A DNA stretch of 51,786 nucleotides, taken from Antrodiella citrinella. Taxonomy: Eukaryota > Basidiomycota > Agaricomycetes > Polyporales > Steccherinaceae. The notes below the pieces were generated by a model. It was not told the origin of the DNA and ran no database searches. It saw nothing but the letters and a program-made list of their open reading frames with translations. The DNA lies in assembly GCA_004802725.1 (NCBI GenBank), contig SGPM01000193.1:1-51786 (forward strand), written 5' to 3'. A program made the position numbers and the translations under genes. Below are positions 33,245-45,389 of the stretch, one piece after another. How positions within the stretch are numbered: position 1 is the first letter of the stretch; each line of letters opens with the position of its first letter.

Positions 33245-35823
33245 CTACTCGATATCGATGTTGACAATCTTGATGTCTTCAAACGGTTTATCCAGCTTGT
33301 TCGTTTTGACATTTTCGATCGAATGGACAACCTCCAGTCCCGTCAGCACGCGTCCGAAGATGGTGTGTTTCTTGTCCAACCATGGCGTCGCGTTGGTCGT
33401 GATAAAGAATTGCGAGCCGTTCGTCCCGGGTCCTGCGTTAGCCATGCTCACCGTATACGGTCTACACAACCAACCACATCAGTCAGCCACAATTTTTTTC
33501 GGCCACAACAAGAGAAAGACATACCGATCATGCTTCAAATCATCCGAGAACTCATCTTCAAACTCATGTCCCCAAATCGACGAACCCCCCGTCCCATCGC
33601 CCAACGGATCACCCGTCTGGATCATGAACTTCGGAATGACACGATGGAACAGCACACCCTCGAAGTACCCGCTCCGCGCATGCCCGACGAAGTTCTCGAC
33701 GGCTTTGGGTGCTTGCTGAGGGAAGAGACGGAGGTGCATGTCGCCGACGGTGGTGTGGATGGTGGCGGCGTTGGAGAGTGGTGAGGGGCCGTTCTTGGTG
33801 ACGGTTGAGGTGGCGATGGTTTGTTCTTCTCGGGTGGGGCGTTCATTGAAGACGTCACGGTCGCCGGACTTGTCGTCCCTTTAAATCAAGATGAGTATCA
33901 TGTATCATTAAGAGGTCATTGGAGACGTACTCTGGTTCCGTACGAGTGAACATGTAGAATCTCTGGCGTTTGTACCCGGTTGCAACCAAAGTGGGATCCC
34001 GCACGGCTTGCTCTGCTAACAGTGGATTGGAGGACGCAGCTGCTCTCTGTGGAACAGTCTCAGTATGGCTATGTGAAGCAGCAGAAAGTGTACGAACCGC
34101 AGTAGCAAGACCTTTCCTCGCAGGAGCTCCTTGATACAGCGTCAAATACATCCATCGTACAGTCTCATCTTTACCCATCAATCTCACAACCCTATTCGTT
34201 ACAGTATTGACGACTGCAAACACATGATATATGAATTCTGCCCGCCATCCATGGAATGCTAAAGGACGTACCTTTGATACCCAACAATGTCGGATACAAC
34301 ACAAACGCCCCACTCTCATCCCAAATCGCATTCGACCACATCCCCGGCACACGCCCATCCGGGCCCGGCAGCTCCAGCTCCCTCTCCGTCGCTAACCTCC
34401 TACCAAACTCCATGTCGTCGACCTTGTAGACCGCGGTCCCGGCTTGCTGCATCTCCTGGATGGCTTCTAGAGACTCGTCGTACCGACGCGTCATCTTGCC
34501 GGTGATGAAGGAGAAGACGCGGACTTGGCGATCGGGGAGGGAGAAGGTGACGAAGGAGGAGGAGTCGGGGGAGAGCGTTATGCATGTGGGTGTGGATTTG
34601 GCCTGATACGCGAATGCGAATGTCAGACGAGGGGTTTGTGTAAGACACACACACACAGAGCCTGCGTACCTTCTTGAACTCGTACAAATCCGTCTGGTTC
34701 TTGTATTGCCACATCCCAGGGACGTACTTCGGCTGCTCAAACGGCTCCGTTGGCTGCCAGAACTCGATGAAGCCTCCCTCGTCCGCTGAGATGACGGTGT
34801 TGTACCGATCGCTGTACTAACGTGAAGTTTCAGCGTTGCTTAAAATTTCAAAAATAGGGATGCGGGATGGGGAAAGAGAGAATAATGATACGTACTGTCA
34901 TGACATGTACGGGGAACCTATGTAGTTTTTCAACAGTCTCTAGAGGTTCATCGCCACCACGGCCGTCATATAATCGAATGGTGCCCGTCTTCTTCTCTGA
35001 GCTGTTCTGCGGTGTCAGGGACTTGTTAGGAACACGGGATTAAACACGTACATAGCCAGCAACCCTTGCGCTTGTCCCCTCCGATGAACCCAACAGCACG
35101 CATTCGGTACATACGGCAGCTTCAGCATATTGATCATATCTATCCCACCCACGCGTATGAGCAACACAGAAATCACGAGCAAGAGTTATTGTATGCTCAC
35201 CGAAGTTGATGACGTCGAACACCTTCGCGCTCCCGTCCTCCGCCACACTAGCAAACAGCTGCCCATCCGCACTCGCAGAGACCGCAACGATGGTAGCGAG
35301 GTGTGCGCGGTAGTGTTTCACGAACTCGATGCCCTTCTCTTGTTTCTTCCATAGCTTCAGGTGGCCATCTACGGAGGTCGTGATCAAGAACTCGGTTCTG
35401 CGGGGACAGGGTAAGCTCGCATAGCAGTAACACAGACGGCTCAATATGTACCTCGTCATGACACTAAAGTTGATCACATCTCTGTGCATAAAACTCTTGA
35501 AGTATCGATCTGCACTAGGCAGATTACTCAAATACAACTTCTCATGCGGCAGCACTACCCAACCCAGTCAACACACTATCCTTCCCCTTCCTCGAAGCAA
35601 AGCTGGACGCACCTTTTCGCTTCTTTTTCACGCCCCCATTCTCCCCCGCAGGTATAGGCATAGGCCCGACATCGTCATCCGAGTCCTCGTCCATCCCATT
35701 GCCTTCTTCCTCCTTCACTTCTCCTTCTCCGTCCACGGGTGGCTTTTCATTCGAAGTCACTGCATCGTTGCGCGTGCGTTTGCCGAGGATGGTGGTGTCT
35801 TTGGTGTCTTCTGTGTCAGACAT
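33245..35823 (-). CDS. PPWD1-type cyclophilin: WD40 repeats plus peptidyl-prolyl isomerase
   Basis: The N terminus is acidic and Lys-rich ([16 protein letters not shown]...). WD40 blades follow: [56 protein letters not shown] and [20 protein letters not shown]. The C-terminal cyclophilin domain contains [79 protein letters not shown] and [19 protein letters not shown]. The catalytic Arg (FHRV) and the Gln/Phe pair of SQFFI are present, so isomerase activity is expected. In animals PPWD1 is a nuclear, spliceosome-associated cyclophilin. At least eight introns occur. The start is the first ATG of the frame. Confidence 0.95.
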
Positions 35824-36626
35824 AATGAAATAGAGAGTGAAGAGACGGTCGTAAGGCTCGAGCACGGAAAGTCACAGTGCCGAGAAATATGGGTAGTAGA
35901 GAGTAGCACTACAAGCGCCCGTCGCGATGCGAGCTTGTTGAAGTTGTTCTGCTCTTGTCAAATCTTTGTCCTTTTCTTTCGTTCTTTCGATGGCATGATT
36001 TTGGTGAATTTCTGTTCCATACACCTCAGTTTCTCAACCATCCCCTTCCTCTATGATTTAACTTTCAAACCTGATTTAATGAGTCCGATCTTCCTCGCTC
36101 GCCGAGGTTGAGCTGGTGACAACTCACTTTACGACTGAGACCCACTATCTTTGTATCTCGATATTCCCTGGATACTGTGCTCATCTGTATCTTTTCACAG
36201 GGTTCTCTTGTTCACAAGATGAGATGAGGTGTCGGCATGAGCCGTCAGAACTCTCAGGGTAGCCTATACACATCAGTTGAGTCCTTTGTATAACCACGAA
36301 AAGATCATTTGTTGCCACAATTTTTCACCTCAGTTGCGCGCCGTTCGTCGTGTTGATCTCATAAGTATCATCGCCACTGTCAAGGGATGCAGAAAGATAT
36401 CATGATTGATATAACAGCGTACAGCGTATGTGATACAGCGGCGCAGCGTATTGGAGTGTCCGGAACTTGGAAGTGTCCATGCACAGACAATTGTCATAAT
36501 GCAGATTACAAGCGAGTAGGTAGGTAGGTTCATATCAAAGTGTTCGAAAGCTCAGAAGTCCGAAAAACAAAAGTGTCTGGGATGAACGAAAAGCAAGAAA
36601 CGCAAGAACGAAGATTGTAGATGCAT
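35824..36626. other. Intergenic region
   Basis: About 800 bp separate the PPWD1 homologue from the Kre9-like gene, both on the minus strand. No gene or repeat is recognised. A plus-strand frame extending to 36111 overlaps the 5' end of the PPWD1 gene and is a shadow. Confidence 0.5.
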
Positions 36627-37184
36627 TTACTTAGAAATGGTGAAATTCTGGCTATCGTTCCCAGAATCACCAAACACTATGATAATACAACGTCAGATCG
36701 GAGATGGAGACGGATTGAAAGAAAATGGTACTCACGGACGATGGTGTAGCTGTTGTCTGGAGAGACATCAGGCACTGTGATCTCATGGCGGCCGGCAAGG
36801 ATACTGAAGTTGCTGGCAAGAGGGTGCGCTGTTTTGTCAAGTCAGCTTAGCTATACGGACGAATCATTGCGCGATACAAAGACGTACTGAGGTTCAAGAG
36901 ACCATTGTGAGCCAGCACGATGGATCCTATTGGGTTGGTGATTTGGGAGGGAGCTCCAGAAATGTCCCTACGTTCAAGGTGAGGTGAGCGAGAGAGGACA
37001 CGGCAAAATAAGAAGAGATCGCATACCAGGTAACGTTGTGTTTTTGTCCAACGAACCAGACAGTCCCTGTGTGTGGGTAGGTGACTGGGGGAACGAAGAC
37101 ATCTCGCACGTATACGGGAAGGGCGGTGGCAAGAGCCAAGAGGGTGGTAAGAGCGAAGAAAAGCATTGTCATGAGAGAGTTCAT
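36627..37184 (-). CDS. Small secreted Kre9/Knh1-like protein
   Basis: Four exons encode about 125 residues. The signal peptide is MNSLMTMLFFALTTLLALAT followed by ALPVYVRDVF. The mature part starts PPVTYPHTGTVWFVGQKHNV and TWDISGAP, the P-x-G-x-x-W-x-x-G...V-x-W layout of the fungal Kre9/Knh1-type Ser/Thr-rich wall-protein domain. It continues IGSIVLAHNGLL and ends ITVPDVSPDNSYTIVLFGDS and NDSQNFTISK. There is no obvious GPI signal or long Ser/Thr tail, so it is a minimal secreted form. Yeast relatives act in beta-1,6-glucan assembly; the role here is inferred only. Intron phases fit, and a TATA box lies 89 bp upstream. Confidence 0.8.
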
Positions 37185-38494
37185 TGTCGTGAAAGCGTGA
37201 AGAATCGTAATTTGGATGCGAGTGTGTTGTTTGGAGGTAGCTCGAGGGGAAATGAGACGACCAGCGTGCGGTCTTATATAGACGAGGAGAGATCATCTCG
37301 GATGATGCAACCCAGGCTATGCCGCCATCCGCATTAGGAAGGCGCTACGGACTCTCCGACGCGCGCTTATCACACCGCCATCGAAACTCTCAATTTCATA
37401 CTGTATGTCGACCTCCAGGCTACCCTCGAACGTCCCCTTTCTTCGTTTTTGCAGGAGGCCCAAGCATTCGAGCACCGCCAAGCACTGGATTCTCTCCGCA
37501 ACACGCAAAGAAAACTCAGTGAACTCAGCTTTTGACGTCAGGCTCATGATGGCGATGGTCATATGTTCGGGCACGCTGCCGCGGCCTGGCCTATTCATGA
37601 TCATGATTTGCATAGTTTTCCGGTGACGCATTCATGGAAGGTCAGCCCGTTCGTATTCATTCACAGGATGAGTGAGCTCGTGCCATTTTCTTCGAAACGC
37701 GCGTCCTACGTTGCAGAAACATCTGCCATTTACCATGCATCCGATCCCGCAGGCTGTCGCATGCCTCGCCATGCAGAAGGTATTCGTGTATGCCCCTAGG
37801 TGTCCAGTGCGATTGCCCAATGCCGACCAATTCCGAGGCTTTATAAGTGACCGTCACTACTCCAGCGATGGTCAACTCGAGCTCGTACACGGCCCAGTGC
37901 GCAGGAGCAGCACCACCAAACACCACTACTACGCATTGTACCCTTGTAAGTTGCAGCGCAGCGAGGAGTCAAAGGCCGCAGTCTCCGTTTCCGTCCACCA
38001 GCCGAAGGCGCGTGCCCCGGACTTACAATGCCATACAGGTGAGACACTCATACCCCTCAGGCCTCGCTCGGGGCTTATCTAGAGTCACAGTCAGACATCG
38101 GCCTTGTGATTCCAAGAATTTGCAAACAAGGCATTCGTCGTTAAGTATCGCCCACCTGCGATCGGACCCGTTATTACAACGCGTTGACAATATACTGTTA
38201 TGCTTCCGCCCATCCGCCTTTGGTGCTACGAACACCCGCCTTTGCACAGTATGACCCACTCATAATTAGAATTCAACCCCAAACACTGTATGCTACAATC
38301 AAGGAAACTTGGCATGTCAGAGGTGCCGGCGTGTATCGCTATACTCAGACGGTGGCGCGAAACGATAAAAACAAAGGTGCAGAAACGCGCGAGAACCCAA
38401 GCTGTGTGTGTCCATTAAAATACGTCGCAGATAGAATATAGAAGAAACGGTATGTAGAGAGGAGAAAGCCGTGCCAATGCAAAGAAAACTCTCG
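37185..38494. other. Intergenic region of about 1.3 kb, possible unrecognised minus-strand exons
   Basis: Minus-strand frames at 38023-38259, 37657-37926 (including PAHWAVYELELTIAGVVTVT) and 37317-37631 (including TSKAEFTEFSLRVAERIQCL) look mildly protein-like and could be exons of one gene. I could not join them with convincing splice sites and recognise no family. The left end holds the promoter of the Kre9-like gene. Confidence 0.3.
37273..37280 (-). promoter_or_regulatory. TATA box of the Kre9/Knh1-like gene
   Basis: TATATAAG on the minus strand lies about 89 bp upstream of the ATG at 37184. Confidence 0.55.
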
Positions 38495-39748
38495 TCACCG
38501 CTGCGGCACCCTTTGCCTGGGCGCAGACCGGACGGAAGCGAGTTCTGTCATGAGTCTAGCCCGCTCATTGAACAACGCAAGCGTGTGCTCATTCGAGGTA
38601 TGTCGGTTAACAATGTGTCCAGATGGTGTTCTGCGGCCAAGTCCGGAGGGCGTTCTGCTCGCAGAAGGTCGTCGCGGTGTGCTCGTCGACGTAACGCCTG
38701 CGTAAAGATCGAACCTCTCCCGTGTGTCAGGATCGGACTGCGTCGAGCGGGCGAGCAGCGGTGGAGTCCGCGAATGACTGTGTGGTTTTCGTCTGCTCTC
38801 CTCGAATGAACGGATTTCCAGCTCCTCGTCTGCCTCGCTGATCCAGCCGGAGTAGCGGACGGGAGTGGCTCGTTTTGGTGTACGTTCATCCTCGTCGGAG
38901 GAACAGCGGCGGAATGAACGCGGTGTGTGTGGTGGCTGCGTCGTGATGTCCCCGTCCGAATCCGAATCCTCTCCTATAGACGTGGAGTGCCCCACCATGT
39001 TCATGAATGAAGGTTCCTGTACTTCCAACTCATGTTCGTGTATGCACTGGGCTGCCCCGCGTGGAGGGGGTGTCACAGTACCTCGGCGAATCCGAGACAT
39101 GTGTTCCAAGATGGGAGACGAGTGTGTGTCAAATAGGTCCAGGACAGACAACGAAGGAGAATCGGAGGACATGGTTGTCATGCTCGTATCAGACTGCCGA
39201 GGGACAGATAGCAGACTATCGCGTATCGTGGTCGCGGTAGAATGAGTGGTCGGAGACGGCGTACGGACGCCAACATCGACTGCGGTCGTGTGCCGCGCTT
39301 TAGACACATCCCACTGCTTCTCCTGCTGCCGACTGCCCGAAGCTCTAGCGTTCGTGTCCGGCACGACAGGGATAATCTCATGCTTCTTCCCCAGCCAACA
39401 TAGCAATTCGCCAACAAAAACAACTTCGTCCCACTCCCCCTCGGCCAGTTTCCGCGGGTCCACGTCCGAGAGCCCAACGTCCTCGCCCAAGACGTCACTT
39501 TCCAAAACACCGAGAAAGATCTTCATAGCCTGCACTTTCGACTGAAGGTCGCGTGATTTCCGTACTGCAGGGGAGATAGGCAGCCGTGATTGGAGGATTG
39601 TCTCGAGGACAGCTAGGAGCAAGGATGGTGTGAGGTCGAGCGGCGTGTCAATGGGGATGGGAATGCCCAGGTTGACCAGCAGGTCGTTCAGCGTGCCTAC
39701 AAGTTTGTCGACGTCGACGGGGTCGACAGAGGTATTTGGGTCGCTCAT
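38495..39748 (-). CDS. DUF5745 domain protein
   Basis: A single exon of 417 residues from MSDPNTSVDPVDVDKLVGTL. The first about 135 residues form the domain: LNDLLVNLGIPIPIDTPLDL, TPSLLLAVLETILQSRLPIS, VQAMKIFLGVLESDVLG and EWDEVVFVGELLCWLGKK. This matches the basidiomycete DUF5745 proteins, which resemble the N-terminal region of centrosomal CEP95-type proteins. The rest is disordered and rich in Ser, Thr, Pro and Arg. A short charged helix (LALFNERARLMTELASV) lies near the end RQRVPQR. The frame is open upstream to 39871, but MSDP gives the usual start. A spindle-pole or cytoskeletal role is inferred only from the CEP95 resemblance. Confidence 0.8.
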   Translation of the reverse strand: MSDPNTSVDPVDVDKLVGTLNDLLVNLGIPIPIDTPLDLTPSLLLAVLETILQSRLPISPAVRKSRDLQSKVQAMKIFLGVLESDVLGEDVGLSDVDPRKLAEGEWDEVVFVGELLCWLGKKHEIIPVVPDTNARASGSRQQEKQWDVSKARHTTAVDVGVRTPSPTTHSTATTIRDSLLSVPRQSDTSMTTMSSDSPSLSVLDLFDTHSSPILEHMSRIRRGTVTPPPRGAAQCIHEHELEVQEPSFMNMVGHSTSIGEDSDSDGDITTQPPHTPRSFRRCSSDEDERTPKRATPVRYSGWISEADEELEIRSFEESRRKPHSHSRTPPLLARSTQSDPDTRERFDLYAGVTSTSTPRRPSASRTPSGLGRRTPSGHIVNRHTSNEHTLALFNERARLMTELASVRSAPRQRVPQR

Positions 39749-40169
39749 GGCCGACGAGTGAGACGGCGTCCGCCTCAGTTTTGACGCGTCGAGGATGAAG
39801 AGGTCGAGCGTGAAGAAATCAAATGTCTTGTACAGTAGACGCTGGAATGGTGAGCTTCCGGCGGCATGCAAGGTCTCTTTCTACTCAACCACTACGCACC
39901 TTCTCCAAATGCCTGGCGGTTGTTGCTCGTAACCTCAACCGCTCCTACAAACTGTCTCTATCCTGGGTAGCCATCATTCGCTGTAGGCTGTATAACAACC
40001 TCGTATCTCCCGGTTTTCGAGTCGCCCTGTAACACTACTCATACCCCTGCGACTACTACTGAGTGTTACTTGAAACTGTAAGCATCGGGCACTTTGTACA
40101 CATGGCACGATACCAACATTGCAGTCACCAGATAGCGTTCCGTGCGCTGTAATACGTCTACCAGACACG
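39749..40169. other. Shared promoter region of divergent genes
   Basis: About 420 bp separate the DUF5745 and peroxin start codons. No TATA box is obvious. Confidence 0.5.
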
Positions 40170-41792
40170 ATGGCTACCCTGGACTACGTCGATATCCCCT
40201 CCTCCGCCATCCTCTTGGAGACCTCCGAGCCCAAGCAGATCCGTCTGGCACCCAAGATCTTCACGCCCCTCCCCAACCCGGACTTGTCACCAAGTGTACT
40301 TCTACCACCCCCACCTCCGCTTTCAGCGAATCCAACCTCGCCCTCAAGGCCGAGTTTGAACTTGTCGCAGATGCTGCTCTCATCTGCTCTACCCGTTCCG
40401 GCAGGTACATCTTCACCCAGGTCCAAGATATCTAGTGCGCCGAAATTGCTGTCTACGAAGGACCCATTGTCTCTGCCTATAACGACTGCGAACTTCAAGA
40501 AGTTTGTGGCGAAGAGTGGGCCGGTGTTTTGGATGCAAGACCGTATAGAGGAGATCATAACGTGGAAGCTGGGCTGGAAGTATACTTCAGTATGGATGGC
40601 GGTGTATGCTTTTCTCTGTGAGTACCCCCTTGTAGCTGCATTTCATATATTTACGCTCCTCTGTAGGTTACTTCCCTCGAATGGTAATGGTACTGCCATT
40701 CGTGACGTTGGTTGGTATCATGTTGGTGACAGACCCATCTCTCCAACGACCAGGCCCAATACCTGACATCGAAGACGAGGACGATCTTCCATCTCCCATA
40801 TCTCTGCAACCCAGCGAGGGGAGCGTAGACTGGCTGGCAAACCTGCAAGGCATCCAGAACCTCATGGGTCTAGTGTGAGTTCTCCGCAATATGCGAGTAC
40901 CACAGACTCATTGAACGTGCTACTTCCATAGGGGTGATGCAAACGATATGATTCTACCGCTGGTACCGCACATCAACCATACATCACCGTATACACCTAT
41001 GATCTTCACTGCTACACTTGCTGCTCTGTTGTGTCTCTTGCCACTTGTGAACCTCCTGCCCCTGCGACCGACATTCCTCATCGTCGGACTCATGCCATTC
41101 GCTCTTACCCACCCCATATCAATGGATCATTTTCTTCCAGCTTTGGCTGTCACCATGGCGCCGTACACCAAACGTGGCAGAGTGCGATTCGCTCGATTCA
41201 TAGACGACGACCGACTTGAGGACAAGCACTGGCGAGCGGAGATGCGAGAGGTAGAGTTGTGGGAGAACGAGAGGTGGTCGCCTGAAGCCAAAGACGAGGA
41301 TAACCATCCGGATAAGTCAGGCTGGCGCAAGTCCAATCTCAAACCTGGGGAGCGACGGCCATGGACGAGAGGACGGGATGGTGTGAGTGCTATCGCTGAG
41401 GATGGTAGCGGGGACGTTAGGTCAGTCGTACCAACGATGTGTATTCGAATGTCGATTTCTGACTCGAATATCTTGATATCGCCTTGCATTTTCGGTGTAG
41501 TAGTAACCTCACGTTCTCACTTGCACCTGGCTGGTTGTTTGTTGAGACGGAAGACTGGCGGCCGGATCTGGAGGGTACTTGGATATCGAATGTCGGCGCA
41601 GATCTGGGTGAGTGATATAAAGCATGAACGCCTGAACATCTTGAGACTCATGTCACGTTAGCGGGATGGGTATACACCAACGACAGTTGGCAGTATCCGT
41701 GCGCAGCACCCATGGACGAGTGGAATTCGAGTAACAGTATGACGCGTAGACGACGTTGGGTCAGACGTATATACTACAGCCCTCAGAAATGA
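40170..41792 (+). CDS. Pex30/Pex24-family peroxin with dysferlin domain
   Basis: Five exons start MATLDYVDIPSSAILLETSE. A Pro/Ser-rich N terminus leads to membrane segments in the order of the integral peroxisomal peroxin family: WKLGWKYTSVWMAVYAFLC, MVMVLPFVTLVGIMLVTD, FTATLAALLCLLPLVNLLPL and PTFLIVGLMPFALTHP. The C-terminal dysferlin motif is clear: LAPGWLFVETEDWRPDLEGT, GWVYTNDSWQYP and RRRRWVRRIYY. The WRPD and W-V-R-R tryptophans are its hallmark. Fungal Pex30/31/32 and Pex23 proteins shape ER subdomains where peroxisomes and lipid droplets form. Intron phases are consistent and the stop follows directly after the motif. Confidence 0.92.
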
Positions 41793-42307
41793 CCATGTCC
41801 ATACGTCGTTCTGTACGGCGAATACTCTGTCAGAATTGCATGATCGGCACCGTTCGGCATCGACTTTACCGGCAATCCCCACCGTGGTAAAGTCTCCGCG
41901 GGTATAAAGCGTCGCGTCACGGCCAGCTCAAGATTTTCTTCACTCATTTCCGGACTCGCACTATTGTCCCCCTGCTGAACTGCTCTCGAGCATCTTTTCT
42001 CGCAGGAGTCTACCGCGAGGCCAAGACGGATGAAGGGCCTCAGCTGGAGCGCATGTTATCCGTTTGGATGTCTTTTGACTTGACATAGTGTTCCTTACCA
42101 GAGGTCGTACAGACCTCTTCTTCCTACCTGTGTCTTCTCTTGTACAACCTCTATACTTCCTTCGAACGCGGGTCGTACTGTTACAATAAATGCATGATTA
42201 TCGACCATTGCTATGGAGAGCCATATGATACAAGAGGAATGCGACAGGAATATCAGCGTGCGTTGAGATCCAAATAAATGCTGTAACAGTGCCAAGACTA
42301 GAAGAAA
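41793..42307. other. Intergenic region between convergent genes
   Basis: About 515 bp hold the two 3' UTRs. No gene is seen. Confidence 0.6.
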
Positions 42308-43201
42308 TCATACAGAGTATGCCTGGAGGACGGGGAACACAGGTGAGTGAGTTCGGGACGAGTTGAAAAGCAAGCAGCTCACCCCATTGACTCCCAGAAT
42401 CTGTCCGTTTACCCACTGTGCCTCTGTCGTCGACAAAAACGCCACGAGAGGACTGATCTCGTCCGGCTGAGGTAGTCGTTGTTGTGGATGTAGAAGCTCT
42501 ATCCGTCGGATGAGAGTTGAAGTCTTTCCAGCTCGGAACAGTGGTGTGTCGACAGGACCAGGAGCGATGGCGTTCACGGTGATGCCTCTTTCACCGAGAT
42601 CTTTCGCCAGGACGCGCACGATTTGCTCGACTGCGCCTTTTGTGGCGAGGAAGAGAAGACCAATGGGTAGGACATAGGACACTGTGGTGATGGCAGTTGA
42701 GACGAATATAATGCGATCGCCTTTGCTCATACGACGCATTTCAGTATTCATGACACACGACCCTGAAATCTACGATCGACAGCACTCACCTTCTTTCATG
42801 ATCTCCGCTGCTGTCTTCGCCATGAATAACGGCCCTTTCACATTGGTGTTGAAGTTCTGGTCGTAGTACTCCTCGTCTATTTCAGAGAGAGTTCTGGTAC
42901 CCATCAACCCTGCATTCAAGACGAGGATGTTTGGAGGGCCGAACTGCTCTACGCAAAAATCCAACACCTTCTTGCCTCCCTCGATTGTCGACACATCTGC
43001 TTTCACCACCACCGCCCTCCCACCGCCCTCCTCCATGTTGATCCCATACGCCACCCTCGTCGCGGCCATGTCGACTTTATGGTAATTAATCACGACGTTC
43101 GCCCCTTGGCTGGCCAAACATCCTGCGACGGCCGCACCGATTCCTCTCGTCGAACCCGTGACTATGGCTATTTTGCCTTCCAGCGGTCGAGGGTTCGACA
43201 T
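42308..43201 (-). CDS. Short-chain dehydrogenase/reductase with Tyr-to-Phe at the catalytic position
   Basis: Three exons encode about 260 residues. The Rossmann start is GKIAIVTGSTRGIGAAVAG (TGxxxGIG), with VVVKADVST, NILVLNAGLMG and NFNTNVKGPLFMAK. The C-terminal family block is DLGERGITVNAIAPGPVDTP, then WVNGQILGVNGAYSV. This resembles fungal 3-oxoacyl-ACP or versicolorin reductase-like enzymes. At the YxxxK site the sequence reads GLLFLATKGAVEQIVRVLAK, so the proton-donating Tyr is Phe (codon TTC) while Lys remains. Cofactor binding looks intact, but normal catalysis is doubtful. The start MSNPRPLEGK is the usual family start. ATGs 8 and 32 codons upstream are in frame. Confidence 0.92.
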
Positions 43202-43752
43202 GGTCGTTGACGGCGAAGGGGTAAACATCAAGGTTTGAAAGGTTTGAAGACATGCTAGGAATACCTGCAGCTTATAATTAACGTTGATATGGTGCACGGA
43301 GAACGGGTGGGTCAGTCGCCCTACGGGTAACGTACAACACGAGGAACGCCGACCGGCTTCTCAGTGTATTTGTTTCGGATGCCCGAACATTATGCATCTT
43401 GCGCGAGGAATGACTACAGCTTTGTTCTTCCAAGGCCGTCGCGTCCCACTGGCATGCTGTGAGAAGTAATAGTAAGGACCACTATGCAGGCGCCCCTCCG
43501 AGCCGGCTGTCACTACTACATACTCAGACCTTGCTCAGACCTGGGGCAGTACATGTAGCCCGGTCACTATGGGAGCCGTACCTTCCGAATCGGCATAAAG
43601 AGGGGACAGACGGTCATAGCAAACAAAAAATTTGAAGACATTTACTTATAGATAAGCACGATTCTCAACTACAAACAACCTCTCGCATAAAAGTTGATAA
43701 AACCCAAAGCCGCGCGAAAATAACAAACGCACCCCGAGCGTTATCTCCAGTT
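43202..43752. other. Intergenic region
   Basis: About 550 bp lie between the channel stop and the dehydrogenase start, both on the minus strand. No gene or repeat is recognised. Confidence 0.5.
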
Positions 43753-45389
43753 TTATTCCGGTGAAAGCGGGAGTGGACTTTGCGCTCTCTGCTTGCCCTT
43801 GCCCTCCAAGACATTCATGATCCTGCGAATCATCTCTCCTTGGGTCTCAATCGTTGCTTTCAGGTCAGCAATCTGACCCGCCATCTCTGCCTGATCGCGC
43901 TGCAGAGTGTTTCTCCGAATCGGGCCGCCAGTGATTCGGCTGCTCTCTGCAAACGTTTCCAAGCTGACCACAGATGGATGGCGGATCCGGCGAAGATGAG
44001 GCGAGGCGAGAGGCGTGGAAATGAACCCGTCCTCCTCCAGATTCTGCGGCACATGGTCAAACTCGTCCGAATGGCAGGTTCGGACCGACGTACTTGATTT
44101 TCCTTCATCATATCCCACACCATGCTGAACTCTCGTCCCAGAACGAAAGTCGGGAGAGCAATGAGAAGCAAGCCGAACACGAGCAAAGGCAATGTAACAA
44201 CACGCCCGAGGAATGATCTGGGGGTAATCTCACCGTACCCAACAGTGGTAATGGCTGGAGGATGGGTCTCAGTAGACCGTCAAGCTTTGAAGGACATGCA
44301 GAGTTTCACTTACTGACTAGGACGAACCTGAGAAGTCAAATGTGAGATACGGTAGTTATAGCATTGAATATTGAAAGGCAAAACGTACCAAGCAGCGGCT
44401 GGTATAGACTGCAACAAGTCAGCTCGTAAGTACAAAAATTGATAGAACAGATACCCACTGCGAATTGACTAGGATCGCCTTCAGAATTTATGAAGATACC
44501 GAGAGTCTCATCCCAGGTACCTCGCTCTGCAAAGTATCTAAGAAAAATTAGTACGTGCGTTGGCGCAAGTAGCAGAGTTTGCCTTACAGCAATGTACTGA
44601 AGACAACGAGCACCATTACGACGAAAAACGCCAGTGCCAGAAGTGCGTGTTGAGATCTCTTAAAGGACAAGAACATGACTTCAATCGTTCTTCAGATAGG
44701 AGAAACAATGTAAGCACGTAGATTGGTTGGAGATTGAGGACGTTACGTGCAATAGTATTGTATGATTGTGGCGGAATGGCCGGAAAACTCGCATTAAACG
44801 GAACGTTCGCAGAATCGTAAACCTGAAGAACGTGGACTGCATATATCAGGATGGAGGTGCATAAGACAATGCAAGGATGTATTTACAGTGTCTTGTTGCA
44901 AAGAAATTTCTATGTAGTATGGCAGTATACCCAATAGATCTATGATACCGAAGAATGCTGGATACAAGACGGGTCAGACTTGACGTGTTTTATGACAGAT
45001 AGAGCGCACTCACAGAGAACCCACGTCGCCAAACTTTTCCATGTGTTTGAATGTGCCATACATCGGGCAAAATATTCCACCGTGAAGAGCGCGACAAGGC
45101 TAGTCTCCAGACCAAACCAGACGCTCCCGTTAATGGCATGGAAGGTAGGCATCGTTTCTAGCACTGTGACAAGTGCTGAAAGAATGATAAAGCCCGTAGT
45201 CACGACATGTACAAGAAATGCGGGCTGGGAAGAGGCCGGGAGCTCCATAAGGACGTAGAGGTCGCGTTTCCATTGCGGGTGTATTCCTTGTACGTCCTCG
45301 GTAGTGTCGAAGACCAGCACACGAGGAAGTGTATGTTCTGGAGATGGGCTTCTTGGGACATCGGCATATATAGAGGTGGCTTCAGGCAT
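43753..45389 (-). CDS. Voltage-gated potassium channel (Kv-type, six helices)
   Basis: About eight exons. The cytoplasmic N terminus starts MPEATSIYADVPRSPSPEHT. S1 is VHVVTTGFIILSALVTVLET, and S2 is near VWFGLETSLVALFTVEYFAR. S3 is near FFGIIDLLGILPYYIEISL. The S4 sensor is visible after translation of 44750-44830: FRFTILRTFRLMRVFRPFRH, with Arg at every third position. S5 is HALLALAFFVVMVLVVFSTL. The pore filter is TITTVGYGEITP, and S6 is LLVFGLLLIALPTFVLGREF. The C terminus ends in a coiled-coil-like segment (MAGQIADLKATIETQGEMIR). Five Arg in S4 and a canonical GYG filter predict a working K+ channel in plasma or internal membranes. An in-frame ATG at 45527 could add 46 residues; MPEATS is preferred. 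Confidence 0.9.

Noticed and set aside
35446..36111. 221-codon plus-strand open frame
   Set aside because: It is antisense to the first exons of the PPWD1 homologue, whose frame is well supported. Hydrophobicity comes from the complement of acidic and Lys-rich codons.
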